A DNA stretch of 64,000 bases, from the NCBI GenBank assembly GCA_035048815.1, contig JAUCBN010000024.1, forward strand, positions 3,656,001-3,720,000. Reading direction: 5' to 3'. The notes under the pieces are model-generated. The model ran no database searches, was not told where the DNA came from, and saw nothing but the letters and a program-made list of their open reading frames with translations. Source of the DNA: Abelmoschus esculentus. Taxonomy: Eukaryota > Streptophyta > Magnoliopsida > Malvales > Malvaceae. Positions 1-10,219 of this stretch are shown here, one piece after another. Position 1 is the stretch's first letter, and each line of letters starts with the position of its first letter. A program made the translations under genes and the position numbers.

Positions 1-700
1 TTCGTTTAAAAAATATTGGGTTCGGGAGTCGGTTACGTGTAAGGACGACCCTTACAAACGCCCTAAAAATCGGTACCTTAAAAAAATTACGTGGCATTTT
101 GATACTTTGAAGAAAAATATTAATTTAATTTTTCATTGTTAATCAAACACTATTTGAATGGAAGATATCCTTTTGATTTAGAAATTACATCACCTTTAAA
201 CTTGGGTTGAACGAGACGTCCTCTAGATAGGAAACCTCACCCAAATTCAAAGGAATGTAATTTCCGCCTCAAAAGGTTAAAATAAAATGCATGACCATTT
301 TTATCTTGTTCATTTTAAGTTCTAATCCTACAAAGGCTCCATTAATTAAATGTTAAAACCTAAGTTACTAATGCCACTAGTTGTTTACCTATCAATTTTA
401 TTTAATACTACGCCTAAGTTATTTTATCAAAATTTTAGGTTTTCATAGCACATGAATTCGATACCAAGGTACACTCTTTAGGCCAACATCATGGTACGTC
501 AAAACATCATCCTCTTTAGTTTCCGAGATATAAGATTCAAATACAATTATTTACTAATTATCTCCCTAATTAATTAATTAATTAATTAAAGCGACTAATC
601 CTAGAGGGCTCTAAATTAATTAACTAAATGAGGTGACCTCCCTAAAATATACCATACAATAACATAATAAAATAAACAAACAAGATAAAAGGAACTTGAT
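1..700. repeat. Diverged copy of a dispersed repeat (also at 7.47-8.2 kb and 10.07-12.07 kb)
   Basis: The opening bases share a recognisable core (GTCGGTTACGTG, then ACCCTTACAAACGCC) with 7485-7521. They continue through the same ordered landmarks: a run meaning 'cattaattgaat', a TTAATTAA-rich block and a GGCTCTAA motif. The same order recurs in the two copies of the 7-12 kb duplication, so this is a third, older copy in the same orientation. No coding capacity was seen. It probably derives from a non-autonomous retroelement, but the family was not identified. Confidence 0.6.
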
Positions 701-1590
701 ATTTTTATTAGAACATGAGAGTACAAGTTACATCAAAATTATCATCATAAATGAGTACAAAAGGGACTTGCATTGATAAAGATAAAGGAAGAGTAAACGA
801 ACTTCGAAAAGATTTAATTAAGTGTGTAATTAATTTTAAAGTTTTAGAAAATTTTAATTAAATTAATTATTTAATTAAATTTTCCTAATCTTCAAATTTT
901 AATTAAAACTTAATTAAAGTTTAGGTTTTTTTAAGTTCGATTAGATTCAATTAGATTAATTTTTAAATCTTATCTTAGAAAAAATTAAATTAATTAAGAG
1001 ACTTAATTAAAATAAATTTTAAATTCTAAGAATTTAATTTAACCTAATTAATTCTAGTTTGGTGAAACTTGGGGTAATTAGACCTACTTAATTTTAAAAT
1101 CTTATCTTTAGAAATTAATTGAAATTAATTAAAATTATTTTATAAATTTTAAGAATTAAATTAAACCTATTTGAAGTCTAATTTGGTGAATGTTTCAAGG
1201 TTCAAAGGCTAGACTAGACCTAATTAAGTTGAGTTAATTTTAAAACCTATTTTTAGAAATTAATTAAAATAATTAATTAAAATTATTTTCTAAATTTTAA
1301 GAATTAAATTAAACCTAATTAAAGTCTAATTTTTAAGTTTTAGGGGTCAAATTAACCCTAAATTATTCTAACTAGGTTAAATTAATTTTAAATAATCTTA
1401 AAAATTAAATTAAATTCTGTTTAAAACCTAATTAATAAATTTTTAAGTCTTTAAAATTAATTTTTTATCCTAATTAAAGTCTAAGATTAGTTAATTTTAA
1501 TCTTAGGGGTATAATTAGGGGTTTAGGGACCTAATTGAGTGAAATTTAGGGCTCTAGGGACCTAATTGGGGGTCTAGGGACTAAACTGAA
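701..1590. other. AT-rich stretch without genes
   Basis: The stretch is dominated by TTAATTAA-like words and by repeats of the type 'ttaagaattaaattaaacctaatt', which recur roughly every 120-200 bases between about 1000 and 1450. It looks like decayed internal tandem repetition of the preceding element. No ORF of note and no RNA gene was recognised. Confidence 0.5.
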
Positions 1591-2500
1591 ATACACTTCA
1601 AACCTAGGAGGACCTAAGATGTAAATATCCCTTTAGTATTAAAAAGACGCAGATCCGGGTTGAACCCGAATCCGGCCCACGTACCCGTACCCTAAACGGC
1701 GCCGTTTCACCACGCATCAAAATCCCTTTATGCCGAGTTGGCTCGGCCATTTGGACCGAGATCAACTCGGCCCGACTCACTGCCTTAAGATTCTCTCTGA
1801 GACTAACACAAAAACCCAAAATTTAGCCCCCTAAACGGATCAAACGCATGGATTTGCTTGGTGTTCATCTTTGTTCATCAAGAACAAAGATGAACATCAA
1901 GAACACGCCCAGAACAGACGCACCAACCACCGCCCAGATCCTTGTCCGCCGCGCTCCAGTTGCTGCAAGGAGTTCGCCGACCACCGCGCCAGAGTTCAGG
2001 CCACCGCCCGCTCCGTCGCCGGCCACCGTCCGACCGCCGAAAAACTCTAAAAACGCGCCGATAACACCTAAAAATTAGGGTTTTCACTAATCAAACACTT
2101 AAAACGCCCAAAACTCCCTCTAAATGCTCAAAGTCCTGACCGAAACCCAACCTAAACTTCAATCGGCAGAAACAAAAGCTGAAAAAAAAACAAAATTCGA
2201 AAATTACCTCTAATGCTTCGATCTCCACCTTCGATTGCACTCAGATCAAGCCTTTGATTTCAGCTCCTCCGAATAAACTTCCCTTTTACAATTGCTTCTG
2301 ATTTCAACTCCCACTTGCTGTCGATTCAAGCTGTTTTTCTTTCCCAAATCGGTTCAAATGAATCCCTTTTAAAGGGATTCAAATCTAAGAACCCTAATCC
2401 ATTCAAACTCTACCTAAATCCCTATAAAATCTCAACCTAATCCCAACCTAATCCTCATCTCAATCTAATCCCTACAAAATCGACACTCACCCACGCTTTC
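1591..2500. repeat. GC-rich LTR-element-like island
   Basis: Base composition changes abruptly here from AT-rich to GC-rich. The stretch contains the palindrome-like ACGGCGCCGT (about 1696-1705), repeated CGAGTTGGCTCGG / GAGATCAACTCGG words and a proline- and alanine-rich open frame at 1900-2078 on both strands. Such islands are common inside large non-autonomous LTR elements, and the flank at 1-700 is also repeat DNA. No reverse transcriptase, integrase or clear LTR pair is visible, so the assignment is an inference. Confidence 0.4.
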
Positions 2501-2546
2501 ATATTTTTTGATTTTTTTAATATTTTATTATTTATTATATATCTTA

Positions 2547-2984
2547 TTAATTATTTATTATATATTTTATTATTAAATTCGTGTTAACAGATTCTAATAT
2601 ATTATTACGACACTCAACCTTCGTTGAAATTTCAGTTGTTGAGATTTTTTTCGGCTCAACACAATCCTTCAACCCTGCATCATTATGAAGCTGAATTTCA
2701 AGCTGACAACAACCATCATAAATGTTACATCCCTGAAGAGAAAGTATAGTCGCAATAGAACCATAACCTTGATATTTGATCAAAAATTGAACGCCAAAAT
2801 AGTTTTGAAATAGAGTAATCTTTTCGACATACCCATAAGATGAGAAAACCTGATGAAATACTTCTGGAGTAACAGAAAAAGTCGCCTGATGAATTGTAAC
2901 CCGAAGTGTTCGATTTGCAAAATATAAGTCAAAGACAGATTTCAACTCCTCACGAAACTCGAACAAAAATTGATCATTAGCCAT
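2547..2984 (-). pseudogene. Degenerate RRM fragment, polypyrimidine-tract-binding (PTB)-like
   Basis: An open frame of 145 codons starts at the ATG at 2984-2982. Residues about 24-100 read like the RRM of plant PTB homologues: VTIHQATFSVTPEVFHQVF, then SSYGYVEKITLFQ, then LQGCNIYDGCCQLEIQ. Plant PTB3-type proteins have VTIHH, VLHQVFSPYGFVEKI and LQGRNIYDGCCQLDIQFSN at these places, so the kinship is quite specific. The usual other two or three RRMs are absent. The RNP-like segment is altered, and the frame runs into AT-rich sequence (NNILESVNTNL...). It is most likely a captured or truncated fragment rather than a full PTB gene. It could be a short expressed single-RRM protein, because the RRM frame itself has no stop. 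It is oriented away from the CPBP gene that starts at 3655. Confidence 0.6.
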
Positions 2985-3654
2985 AACCAGGATTGATAGC
3001 TCTGATGCCTTTGTAACAGTACAAATTAATTAATAAAAAAGAAAAATTATTTCATATAAGGAATAAGGAAGAAGATAAAAAAATTAAAGGAAGAAACAAA
3101 AATAGAGTTTTAGGAAGCAAAAGACCACATTTCATTTCATCGATACCGTCTCTTCACAACATCCAGCAGATTACATAACCTTATTTTTACCAAACGACAA
3201 CGTTTGGTTAAGCAAGATAGAAATAAGCAAAACGCACAACATCATTAAGTCTCCAACATCTAAATAGATTTAAAACATAATTAACTCAAAAATTAAAGCA
3301 AACGGTAATTCAAATCAGAGCTATGGTAATATATAAAATCTTTTAATTTTAAGAGCTAAAAGTTTAGTTTATGATTTAAAATTATGATTTTAATATGCGT
3401 AAAATCTTTAAAATTTAAAGTACAAAATTTAAAATTTAAGCTTAATTTTTTAAATATTAAAACTAAAAATTTAGCATTCAAGTCTTATAATATAAATATG
3501 TAAAGTTGTGTGATATATAATTTAATTGAAATTTATGCTTTAAACTCTTTAGATAATCATCCCCTATGAAAATTGAAGTGTAGAATATAAACCGCAGAAT
3601 TCTATGGAGAGAAAACCAGTGAGTTAAAACAGAGTTTTAGAGAGGGAACCAGAA
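2985..3654. other. Intergenic region between the RRM fragment and the CPBP gene
   Basis: AT-rich spacer of about 670 bases separating divergently oriented frames. It should contain the promoter of the plus-strand CPBP gene. No convincing TATA element could be singled out among the many TA runs, and no repeats with clear ends were seen. Confidence 0.5.
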
Positions 3655-5432
3655 ATGATTCTTGCATCGCCTATCGTTAATCTAAAACCTACATTTGGCG
3701 TTCGTTTTAGCAAGCCACGAGCTGTATCTACAAACCCTTTCATTGGTTGCTCCTTTTTCAGCTATAAATTAAGCCCTACTCTTCTCAAATGTCACTGTTC
3801 CACCCACAACAAAGATACTGATAACTCTACTCAAGTAAGTACTTTTATTCCTCACATAACTAGAATCAACTGTTTTTTTTTATAGTTTCTGATCAATTGT
3901 GGAAATGGGTTTTGTGTTATGGGGATGAACAGGGGTTTTCTGTGTTGACTTCAGATATCCCATGGAAGACAGGGAGTTTATGGAGCACCATGGCTCTTTA
4001 TATGTTCAATTTGCATATTCCTTTGGGGTTTGGTGGCCTTTCCATTGTTGCTTATACCTTGCATCAGCCTGTTCTTGATCCCCAGACTCAGGTTCTTTTA
4101 TTTGGCATAATGTTGAAGATTATAATCCGAGAGTGGTCTGTATTTCCATGAGTCTTGTTTTTGCTTCGTTTAGAATTGGATAAATGGGAACACCTGTTGG
4201 GTTCTCGGATCAAGTTCCACTTAAACTTGCATTTTATTCTAGTCTTAATTGTGCCTTGAAAAGGGAGCAGGAAATTATATGTGCTAGATATCTTACTTGC
4301 TGGCTTATAGCCTTGTACAATAATATAATGCACACTCTTTATTCTATATGTTGGTTTTCTATGTTTTCTGCAGGCACTATCATTGCTTGTATTTGATATT
4401 TTGGAACTGCTTGCTACTCTCTTTCTACTAAGTAGCACCATTAGACCAGAAAAAAGGTTTGTGGATATTTTCGAATTTAACTCGGTAGGAAGGAACTGGT
4501 TATTGGCATCAGCACTGGGTTTTGGACTACTTATTTTGATAGTTTTCCTTACATCAATTGTTATTGATGGATTATTTGGGGTAAAGGTTAGTTTCTTAAT
4601 CTTCATTGCTTTTAGTATCTTTTTTATCAGATGATTTTTATCAGTCAACACCAAATGTTATGATTAGAGTATGCTAACTTAATTTGCTCATTGAATATGC
4701 TGGCCACAGCAAGTTAACTGAGTAACCCCCCCCCCCCCCCCCAATGAAAAGCACAAGTCGTTGACCCATTCGAAGATTGATACGAACTCCTTGCATGAAA
4801 AGCTTGTAACTTTATCTTCAATTGCTTTGCTTTGGACCTTGTAACTAGACCACTAGGAAAAGTTTTAAGTCTCGACGCACATCCTTGCCCTTGAATTTCG
4901 TATCACAGATGGCGAGTTTGGGTAAAATTACCTCATTTTGAGAGGGTTTTACAATGTCTTCTTTGCTTTTATAACCCATCATCACCCTTGCATCTTTATA
5001 ATCATCCATTTCGCCGTATTTTATATTATCTATAAGATGTGTTTAAAAAGTAAAACAGTAACTTATGTATATTTTTAATTTAAAATTTAGGATGTAAATA
5101 ACCCTGTACTGAAGGAAATGCTTCAAAGAAGTGACATTTCAAAAGTTGCTTGTATTATTGTATACTGCATCATCACTCCGATCCTAGAAGAAGTGGTTTA
5201 CAGAGGCTTCATGTTAGCATCTCTTGCGTCGACGATGGATTGGAAGCAAGCACTTGTGATTAGCGCTGCCATCTTTAGTGCAGCTCACTTCTCTGGTGAG
5301 AACTTTTTACAGCTTTTTGTCATTGGATGCATCCTTGGGTGCTCTTATTGTGGAACTGGAAACTTGTGTTCTTCCATTGTCATTCATTCTTTATATAATG
5401 CCTTCATATTGCTTGTAACATTTTTATCTTAG
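3655..5432 (+). CDS. CPBP-family (CAAX protease-like) intramembrane metalloprotease, plastid-type
   Basis: Four exons fit splice consensus and phase: 3655-3834, 3933-4091, 4374-4586 and 5091-5432, giving 297 residues. All introns are phase 0. The first acceptor was set at 3932 because only that joint keeps the frame (Gln-Gly-Phe-Ser junction). Exon 4 carries the family's catalytic motifs in order: EEVVYRG (Glu217-Glu218, Arg222), FSAAH (Phe246-His250) and HSLYN (His283-Asn287). These are the metal-binding residues of CPBP/Abi/Rce1-like proteases. Several hydrophobic segments (about 78-105, 122-140, 160-182, 201-216, 258-275) indicate a polytopic membrane protein. The first ~55 residues are rich in Ser, Lys and Arg without acidic residues and look like a chloroplast transit peptide. 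Substrate is unknown. Intron 3 contains a pure run of 17 C at 4726-4742. Confidence 0.85.
4726..4742. repeat. Poly(C) tract in intron 3 of the CPBP gene
   Basis: Seventeen consecutive C residues, which are striking in an AT-rich intron. The tract lies between exons 3 and 4 of the CPBP gene. Length is probably unstable and sequencing error in the count is possible. Confidence 0.9.
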
Positions 5433-5530
5433 ATGCAAATAAAATCTATGGATTGGATATATTCTTTGGTCTAGAACACCTTGGAACTGATTAAAAATTT
5501 AAGTATTTTAACTCTTAAATATCTGGATGC

Positions 5531-6168
5531 AAAACTTAATAGGGAACCTTGTATGGAGATAGTATATTCCATTTCTGTTTGCATAACGAACTTTTTTAAC
5601 GGTATCCTAAAAGCGAAGGGTGCATCAACATATGAATGGAAACTTGGTTTGGCAACTGTCCAACGTGGACTTTATTATTATTCGAGATTCTAGACAACTT
5701 AATACGGAACCTTGTATGGAATAGTATATTCTGGTTCTGTTTGCCTTACATGAATATTTTTAACGGTATCCTGAAAGCGAAGGGTGGATCAACATATGAA
5801 TGGGAACTTGGCTTGGCAACTGTCCAAGGTGGACTTTATCATATTTGAGAAAACTTAATAGGGAACCTTGTATAGAGATAGTATTTTCCATTTCTGTTTG
5901 CAAGTCATGAGTTTTTTTTAACGGTATCCTGAAAGCGAAGGGTGCATCAACATATGAACGGAAACTTGCTTGGCAACTGTCCAAGGTGGATTTTATTATT
6001 ATTCGAGAAAACTTAATACGGAACCTTGTACAGAGATAACATTCCGTTTCTGTTACATGAATCTTTTTTCTAACAGTATTCTGAAAGCGCAGGGTGCATC
6101 AACATGTGAATAGAAACTTGGGTTGGTAACTGTCCAAGGTGGACTTTATTATTATTCAAGAAAGCTTA
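5531..6168. repeat. Four tandem copies of a ~157-bp minisatellite
   Basis: The words GGAACCTTGTA, TTTTTTAACGGTATCC, AAAGCGAAGGGTGCATC and GGCAACTGTCCAA occur in the same order four times. The GAACC anchor lies at 5544, 5707, 5863 and 6021, giving spacings of 163, 156 and 158. Copies have diverged by substitutions and small indels. The array starts about 100 bases after the CPBP stop codon, so its transcript's 3' end may run into it. It ends a few bases before the stop codon of the minus-strand MADS remnant. Confidence 0.85.
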
Positions 6169-6172
6169 AGAT

Positions 6173-6463
6173 TCAGAACTGCTGGCCAGGATGAAAGGCA
6201 GCAGGGATATCTTCATTCCCATTGGTAGTAACTGGACTACCCTGAGCCGAATCCATTGGAGCAAGCTCTGAAGAAGTGGCTTCCATCTTCTCCTTGATCT
6301 TGATACGGAGCTGCTTGCGAAACTCTTCCAAACTCGAGATTAGTTCTTCGAGCTCCTTTGTGCTAAGTTGATCAAGACGAACATCCCTCCACCAACCATT
6401 AGCCTCTCTGCCATTTGTCTGCACCTTTTCTTTCAGGTTCACCACAACCACTTGGAAAGTCAT
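6173..6463 (-). pseudogene. C-terminal remnant of a type I (M-alpha, AGL61/AGL62-like) MADS-box gene
   Basis: A 96-codon frame reads ...ANGWWRDVRLDQLSTKELEE..., followed by LISSLEEFRKQLRIKIKEKM. That is the pattern of the region just after the MADS domain in type I AGL61/AGL62-like proteins: a Trp-Trp pair, an 'acidic-x-Leu' step, then Leu-Glu-x-Leu ... Ser-Leu-Glu-Glu ... Lys. The DNA-binding MADS domain (about 60 residues, usually in the same exon) is missing upstream. I saw no MADS-like frame on the minus strand between 6463 and 7240. The fragment is therefore probably a 5'-truncated pseudogene, or the end of a split gene. Its 3' end abuts the 157-bp tandem array. Family assignment is from motif memory and is moderately sure. 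Confidence 0.5.
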
Positions 6464-6479
6464 AGCTAGAATATCTGGG

Positions 6480-7245
6480 ACAATAGAGAAACAAGCAACA
6501 AGGTTAATAAGGAATGCTTTATTAGCCTTCTAGGGTACTATGGGGTGAAGTTCACGTTTAGATGGAATGCAAATATATAGGGCAGGCACCTCCAGAAATC
6601 ATACCCTCAGACTAATGAAATTATCCCCCGAGTTTTCTCCTTTCTGTCATTTCCATTCTTAGAATTTGAACAACAAAATCTCCGTTGGCACATATGTTTT
6701 ATTCTGCTCTGCTTAGTCTATGGTACAATGGTGTATCTGTCTCAACAAGTTGCTAACATCCATTCTATGTTATTCGAATGATGATCGTGTATCGATCGTA
6801 TATTATATCGAATATGATAAGTTGAGCACAAACCTTATGGATAGAATTAGGAGCATAGAAGGAAATAGCTGATATATAATTTATTACATTACTGATTATA
6901 TGGAACAGGTCGGTCTGCAACTTGCCTGTTTTACCAATGCATTATGCTGCTGCTGCCGCCGTTGTCAATAGCATCAGATGAACCTGGTTTTGCTTCTTTG
7001 CTTGGTTTTAAATTTTAGGCTTAAATAAAAATTATCTGAAGTATATTTTTTAAAGGTACTTCAATTTTTTAGTAAAAAGCCCTAAATTATATTTTCTCGT
7101 TATTTTAATTATCTAACCGTGGACACAGTTAAAAAAAAATTCTTCATTCAATCTTATACATAACCAAATTGAATGATCGTTTTTTTTGATTTCTCGATAA
7201 TTTTCGGTTTGTTTCGATCTTCAGAAATGGTTAAGTTAGTTAACA
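6480..7245. other. No gene recognised
   Basis: Mixed-composition spacer with a short GCTGCTGCTGCCGCCG run near 6949-6964. No reading frame of note, no RNA gene and no terminal repeats were seen. Confidence 0.5.
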
Positions 7246-8253
7246 TGCCCGATAATTTATATACCCTGTTGCGACCATTTTAAAATCAAAATATGTGAAA
7301 AATAGCCTGACGATTGAATTTGAAAAATTGAATTTTATTGTTTTTTATTGTTAATTATGAAAACCGAAATAAATCACATATTATTTTGTTTTTTAAAAAA
7401 TGACTTGGAGTCGTCATCGGCTACTTTAGTAGGCCAGACACCATAAAACAAACCAAAGATTCTTTTTAAAACATTTGGGCTCGAGAGTCGGTTACGTGAA
7501 AGAACGACCCTTACAAACGCCCAAGATTGGTACCTTATTAATTACATGTGGCATTTTTGGTATTTTGAATAACAATATTAATTTAATCTTTCATTGGCAA
7601 ATAAATATCGTTCAAATAAGAATATCTTTTTGGATAAAAAGGTACATTTCTTTTAAATACGAGCCTTGAATAAGACACCCTATAATAGGAAACCTTAACT
7701 CGTATTTAAGGAAATATAAATTTTGACCCAAAAGGTTTTTAATATGCATGATCAATTATTATCTTGTCGATTTTAAGTTCTAACCTATGAGGCTCCATTA
7801 ATTGAATATTTAAAATCTTATTAAATTATTAATTTACCAAGTGTATTATGATAACATCCGAATGATGAGACACTATCATCTAGACACCGAATAAATTAAT
7901 AATTACTAATGATGTTTCTAGTCTTGTCTAATTAATTTTATTTAAGTATAATCTTAAATTATTTATCATTTTTTACGTTTCGATGACACGCCGAATACGA
8001 TACTAAAGTACATTATTAGCTAACATAATATTATGTCAAAACACTGACCACTTAGTGTATCCGAGATATATGATTAGAATATCATCGTTACTAAATTATC
8101 TCCCTATTTAATTAATTAGGTAATTAAAGTGACTAATCCTAAAAGGCAAGGCTCTAATTTATTATTTATCTAAATGCAAATTAAGTATTCTCCTAAACAA
8201 ATATACTATATGGTTTTCAAATATGCATGTAAACAAATAGATAAAATAATTTA

Positions 8254-9016
8254 GGCATAAAGATAGTTTTAACCCTTAACGTTTATAGTTTTTATCGTTT
8301 TGGCCCTTATTCTTTTTTTGGGATAAATTTAACCCTTAACCTATATCTTTTTGATAAATATCTTATTTTTTAACTAGCTTGATGACTGGACCGTTAAAAA
8401 TTTAACGATGATATATATGAAATATAATTTTAAATGACATAGAATGTAACCTATCAAATATATATATATATATATATATGGAATATAATTTTATTCTAAT
8501 ATAAAATATAAAACAATTAAAATTCAAAAAAAATATTAAAAATTAATCAATTTTAAAATAAAAGATTATAAAACATTCTTAACCCTAACTATGATAAAAT
8601 CAAAATCTTATTCGAATTGTGTATATTTTATTTTAGAATAAAAAATATAATAAAAAATATAAACACAATTCGAATAAGATTTTGATTTTATTGTAGTTAA
8701 GGTTAAGAATATTTTATAATCTTTTATTTTAGAATTAATTAATTTTTAATATTTTATTTGAATTTTAGTTGTTTTATATTAGAATAAAATTATATTCCAT
8801 ATATATGTATTTGATGGGTTACATTCCATCTCATTTAAAATTATATTCCATATATATATCATCGTTAAATTTTTAACGGCTCAGTCATGAATCTAGTTAA
8901 AAAATAAGATATTTGTCAAAAAGAATTAGGTTAAGGGTTAAATTTATCCCAAAAAAAGAATAAGGGTCAAAACGACAAAAACTATAAACGTTAAGGGTTA
9001 AAACTATTTTTATGCC
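8254..9016. mobile_element. Foldback (long-inverted-repeat) element 1, MULE-like, 9-bp target duplication
   Basis: The element begins GGCATAAAGATAGTTTTAAC and ends with a close reverse complement (GTTAAAACTATTTTTATGCC). Nearly the whole length is one hairpin, with the arms meeting near 8630. It is flanked by AATAATTTA on both sides (8245-8253 and 9017-9025), a perfect 9-bp target-site duplication, which is the hallmark of Mutator-like insertions. The uninterrupted site is preserved at about 12044-12068. No transposase frame is present, so it is non-autonomous. Related copies lie at 9039-9767 and 24284-25003. Confidence 0.85.
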
Positions 9017-9038
9017 AATAATTTAACAAAACATTAAA

Positions 9039-9767
9039 GGCATAAAGATAATTTTAATCCTTAACGTTTATGGTTTTTGTCGTTTTGGCCCTTATTCTTT
9101 TTTGGGATAAATTTAGCCCTTAACCTATATCTTTTTGACAAATATCTTATTTTTTAACTAGATTGATGACTGGACCGTTAAAAATTTAGCGATGATACAT
9201 ATATATATAGAATATAATTTTAGGTGACATGACATGTAACCTATCAAATTCATATATATAGAATATAATTTTATTTCAATATAAAATATAAAATAATTAA
9301 AATTTAAATAAAATATTAAAAATTAATTAATTCTAAAATATAAGATTATTAAACATTCTTAACCCTAACTACGATAAAATCAAAATCTTATTCGAGTTAT
9401 GTTTATATTTTTTAAGATGAGATTTTGATTCTATCGTAGTTAGGGTTAAAAATATTTAATAATTTTTTATTTTAGAAGTAATTAATTTTTAATATTTTAT
9501 TTGAATTTTAATTATTTTATATTTTATATTGAAATAAAATTATATTCTCTCTCTATATGTATTTGATAGGTTACATTCCATATCATTTAAAATTATATTC
9601 CATATATATCATCGTTAAATTTTTAACAGTCCGGTCATCAAGCTAGTTAAAAAATAAGCTATTTGTCAAAAAGATATAGGTTAAGGGCTAAATTTATCCC
9701 AAAAAAAAGAATAAAGGCCAAAACGACAAAAACTGTAAACGTTAAGGGTTAAAATTATCTTTATACC
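9039..9767. mobile_element. Foldback element 2, same family, 9-bp target duplication
   Basis: Starts GGCATAAAGATAATTTTAAT and ends TTAAAATTATCTTTATACC. It is flanked by AACATTAAA at 9030-9038 and 9768-9776, again a perfect 9-bp duplication. It sits only 22 bases to the right of element 1 in the same host sequence. The right duplication unit reads straight through this site (ACATTAAATAAAAGAC near 12064-12080), which proves the insertion came after the duplication. No coding capacity. Confidence 0.85.
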
Positions 9768-9829
9768 AACATTAAATAAAAGACAAAGACACTAAATTGA
9801 ATTCGAATGGGGGTAATGCAGACTATACA

Positions 9830-10036
9830 AATGAATATAAGAATTCACCACCAACAAAATGAATCAAATTTACATGCATATGTCAAGGATCACGTAATAT
9901 ATAAATTTATAATACTTTCCAAGAAGATTTTCAGATTACCTCAAATCTTGTAAGTAGCTGTAATTTCCATGAGATTCCAAATGAATTTCTCGGGTTGGGT
10001 GTTGAAGATCTCATCCCAGGCTCGGCGATCTCTTTG
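9830..10036 (-). pseudogene. NIA: Truncated second copy of the nitrate reductase fragment
   Basis: Read on the minus strand, the end of the left duplication unit encodes AWDEIFNTQPEKFIWNLM, matching the same part of the larger relic at 12235-12660. Coding similarity starts abruptly at the duplication joint (~10036) and fades into the flanking repeat. It is a by-product of the tandem duplication. Confidence 0.7.
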
Positions 10037-10219
10037 GACAATTTATATACCCTGTTCCGACCATTTTAAAATCAAAATATCGTTCAAATAAGAATATCTT
10101 TTTGGATTAAAAGATACATTTCTTTTAAATACTAGCCTTGAATAAGACGTCCTATAATAGGAAACCTTAACTCGTATTTAAGGAAAATATAAATTTTGAC
10201 CCAAAAGATTTTTAATATA

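Larger units (their letters stand above)
7250..10036. repeat. Left unit of a tandem duplication (contains two foldback elements)
   Basis: Starting at TAATTTATATACCC (about 7252) and ending inside a nitrate reductase fragment (about 10036), this stretch repeats in 10037-12345 with very high similarity. The left unit keeps a segment (about 7300-7608) that the right unit lacks, and it carries two foldback insertions (8254-9016 and 9039-9767). Its last ~200 bases are a second piece of the nitrate reductase pseudogene (minus-strand frame with RAWDEIFNTQPEKFIWNLM). The unit border GATCTCTTTGGA-CAATTTATATACC at about 10036 marks the duplication joint. Confidence 0.8.

Noticed and set aside
1848..2087. 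Overlapping 76- and 69-codon frames on opposite strands
   Set aside because: Low-complexity Pro/Arg/Ala product in a GC-rich repeat island, no recognisable domain; best explained by composition.
4088..4654. 188-codon minus-strand frame
   Set aside because: Antisense shadow across introns and exons 2-3 of the CPBP gene; no domain.
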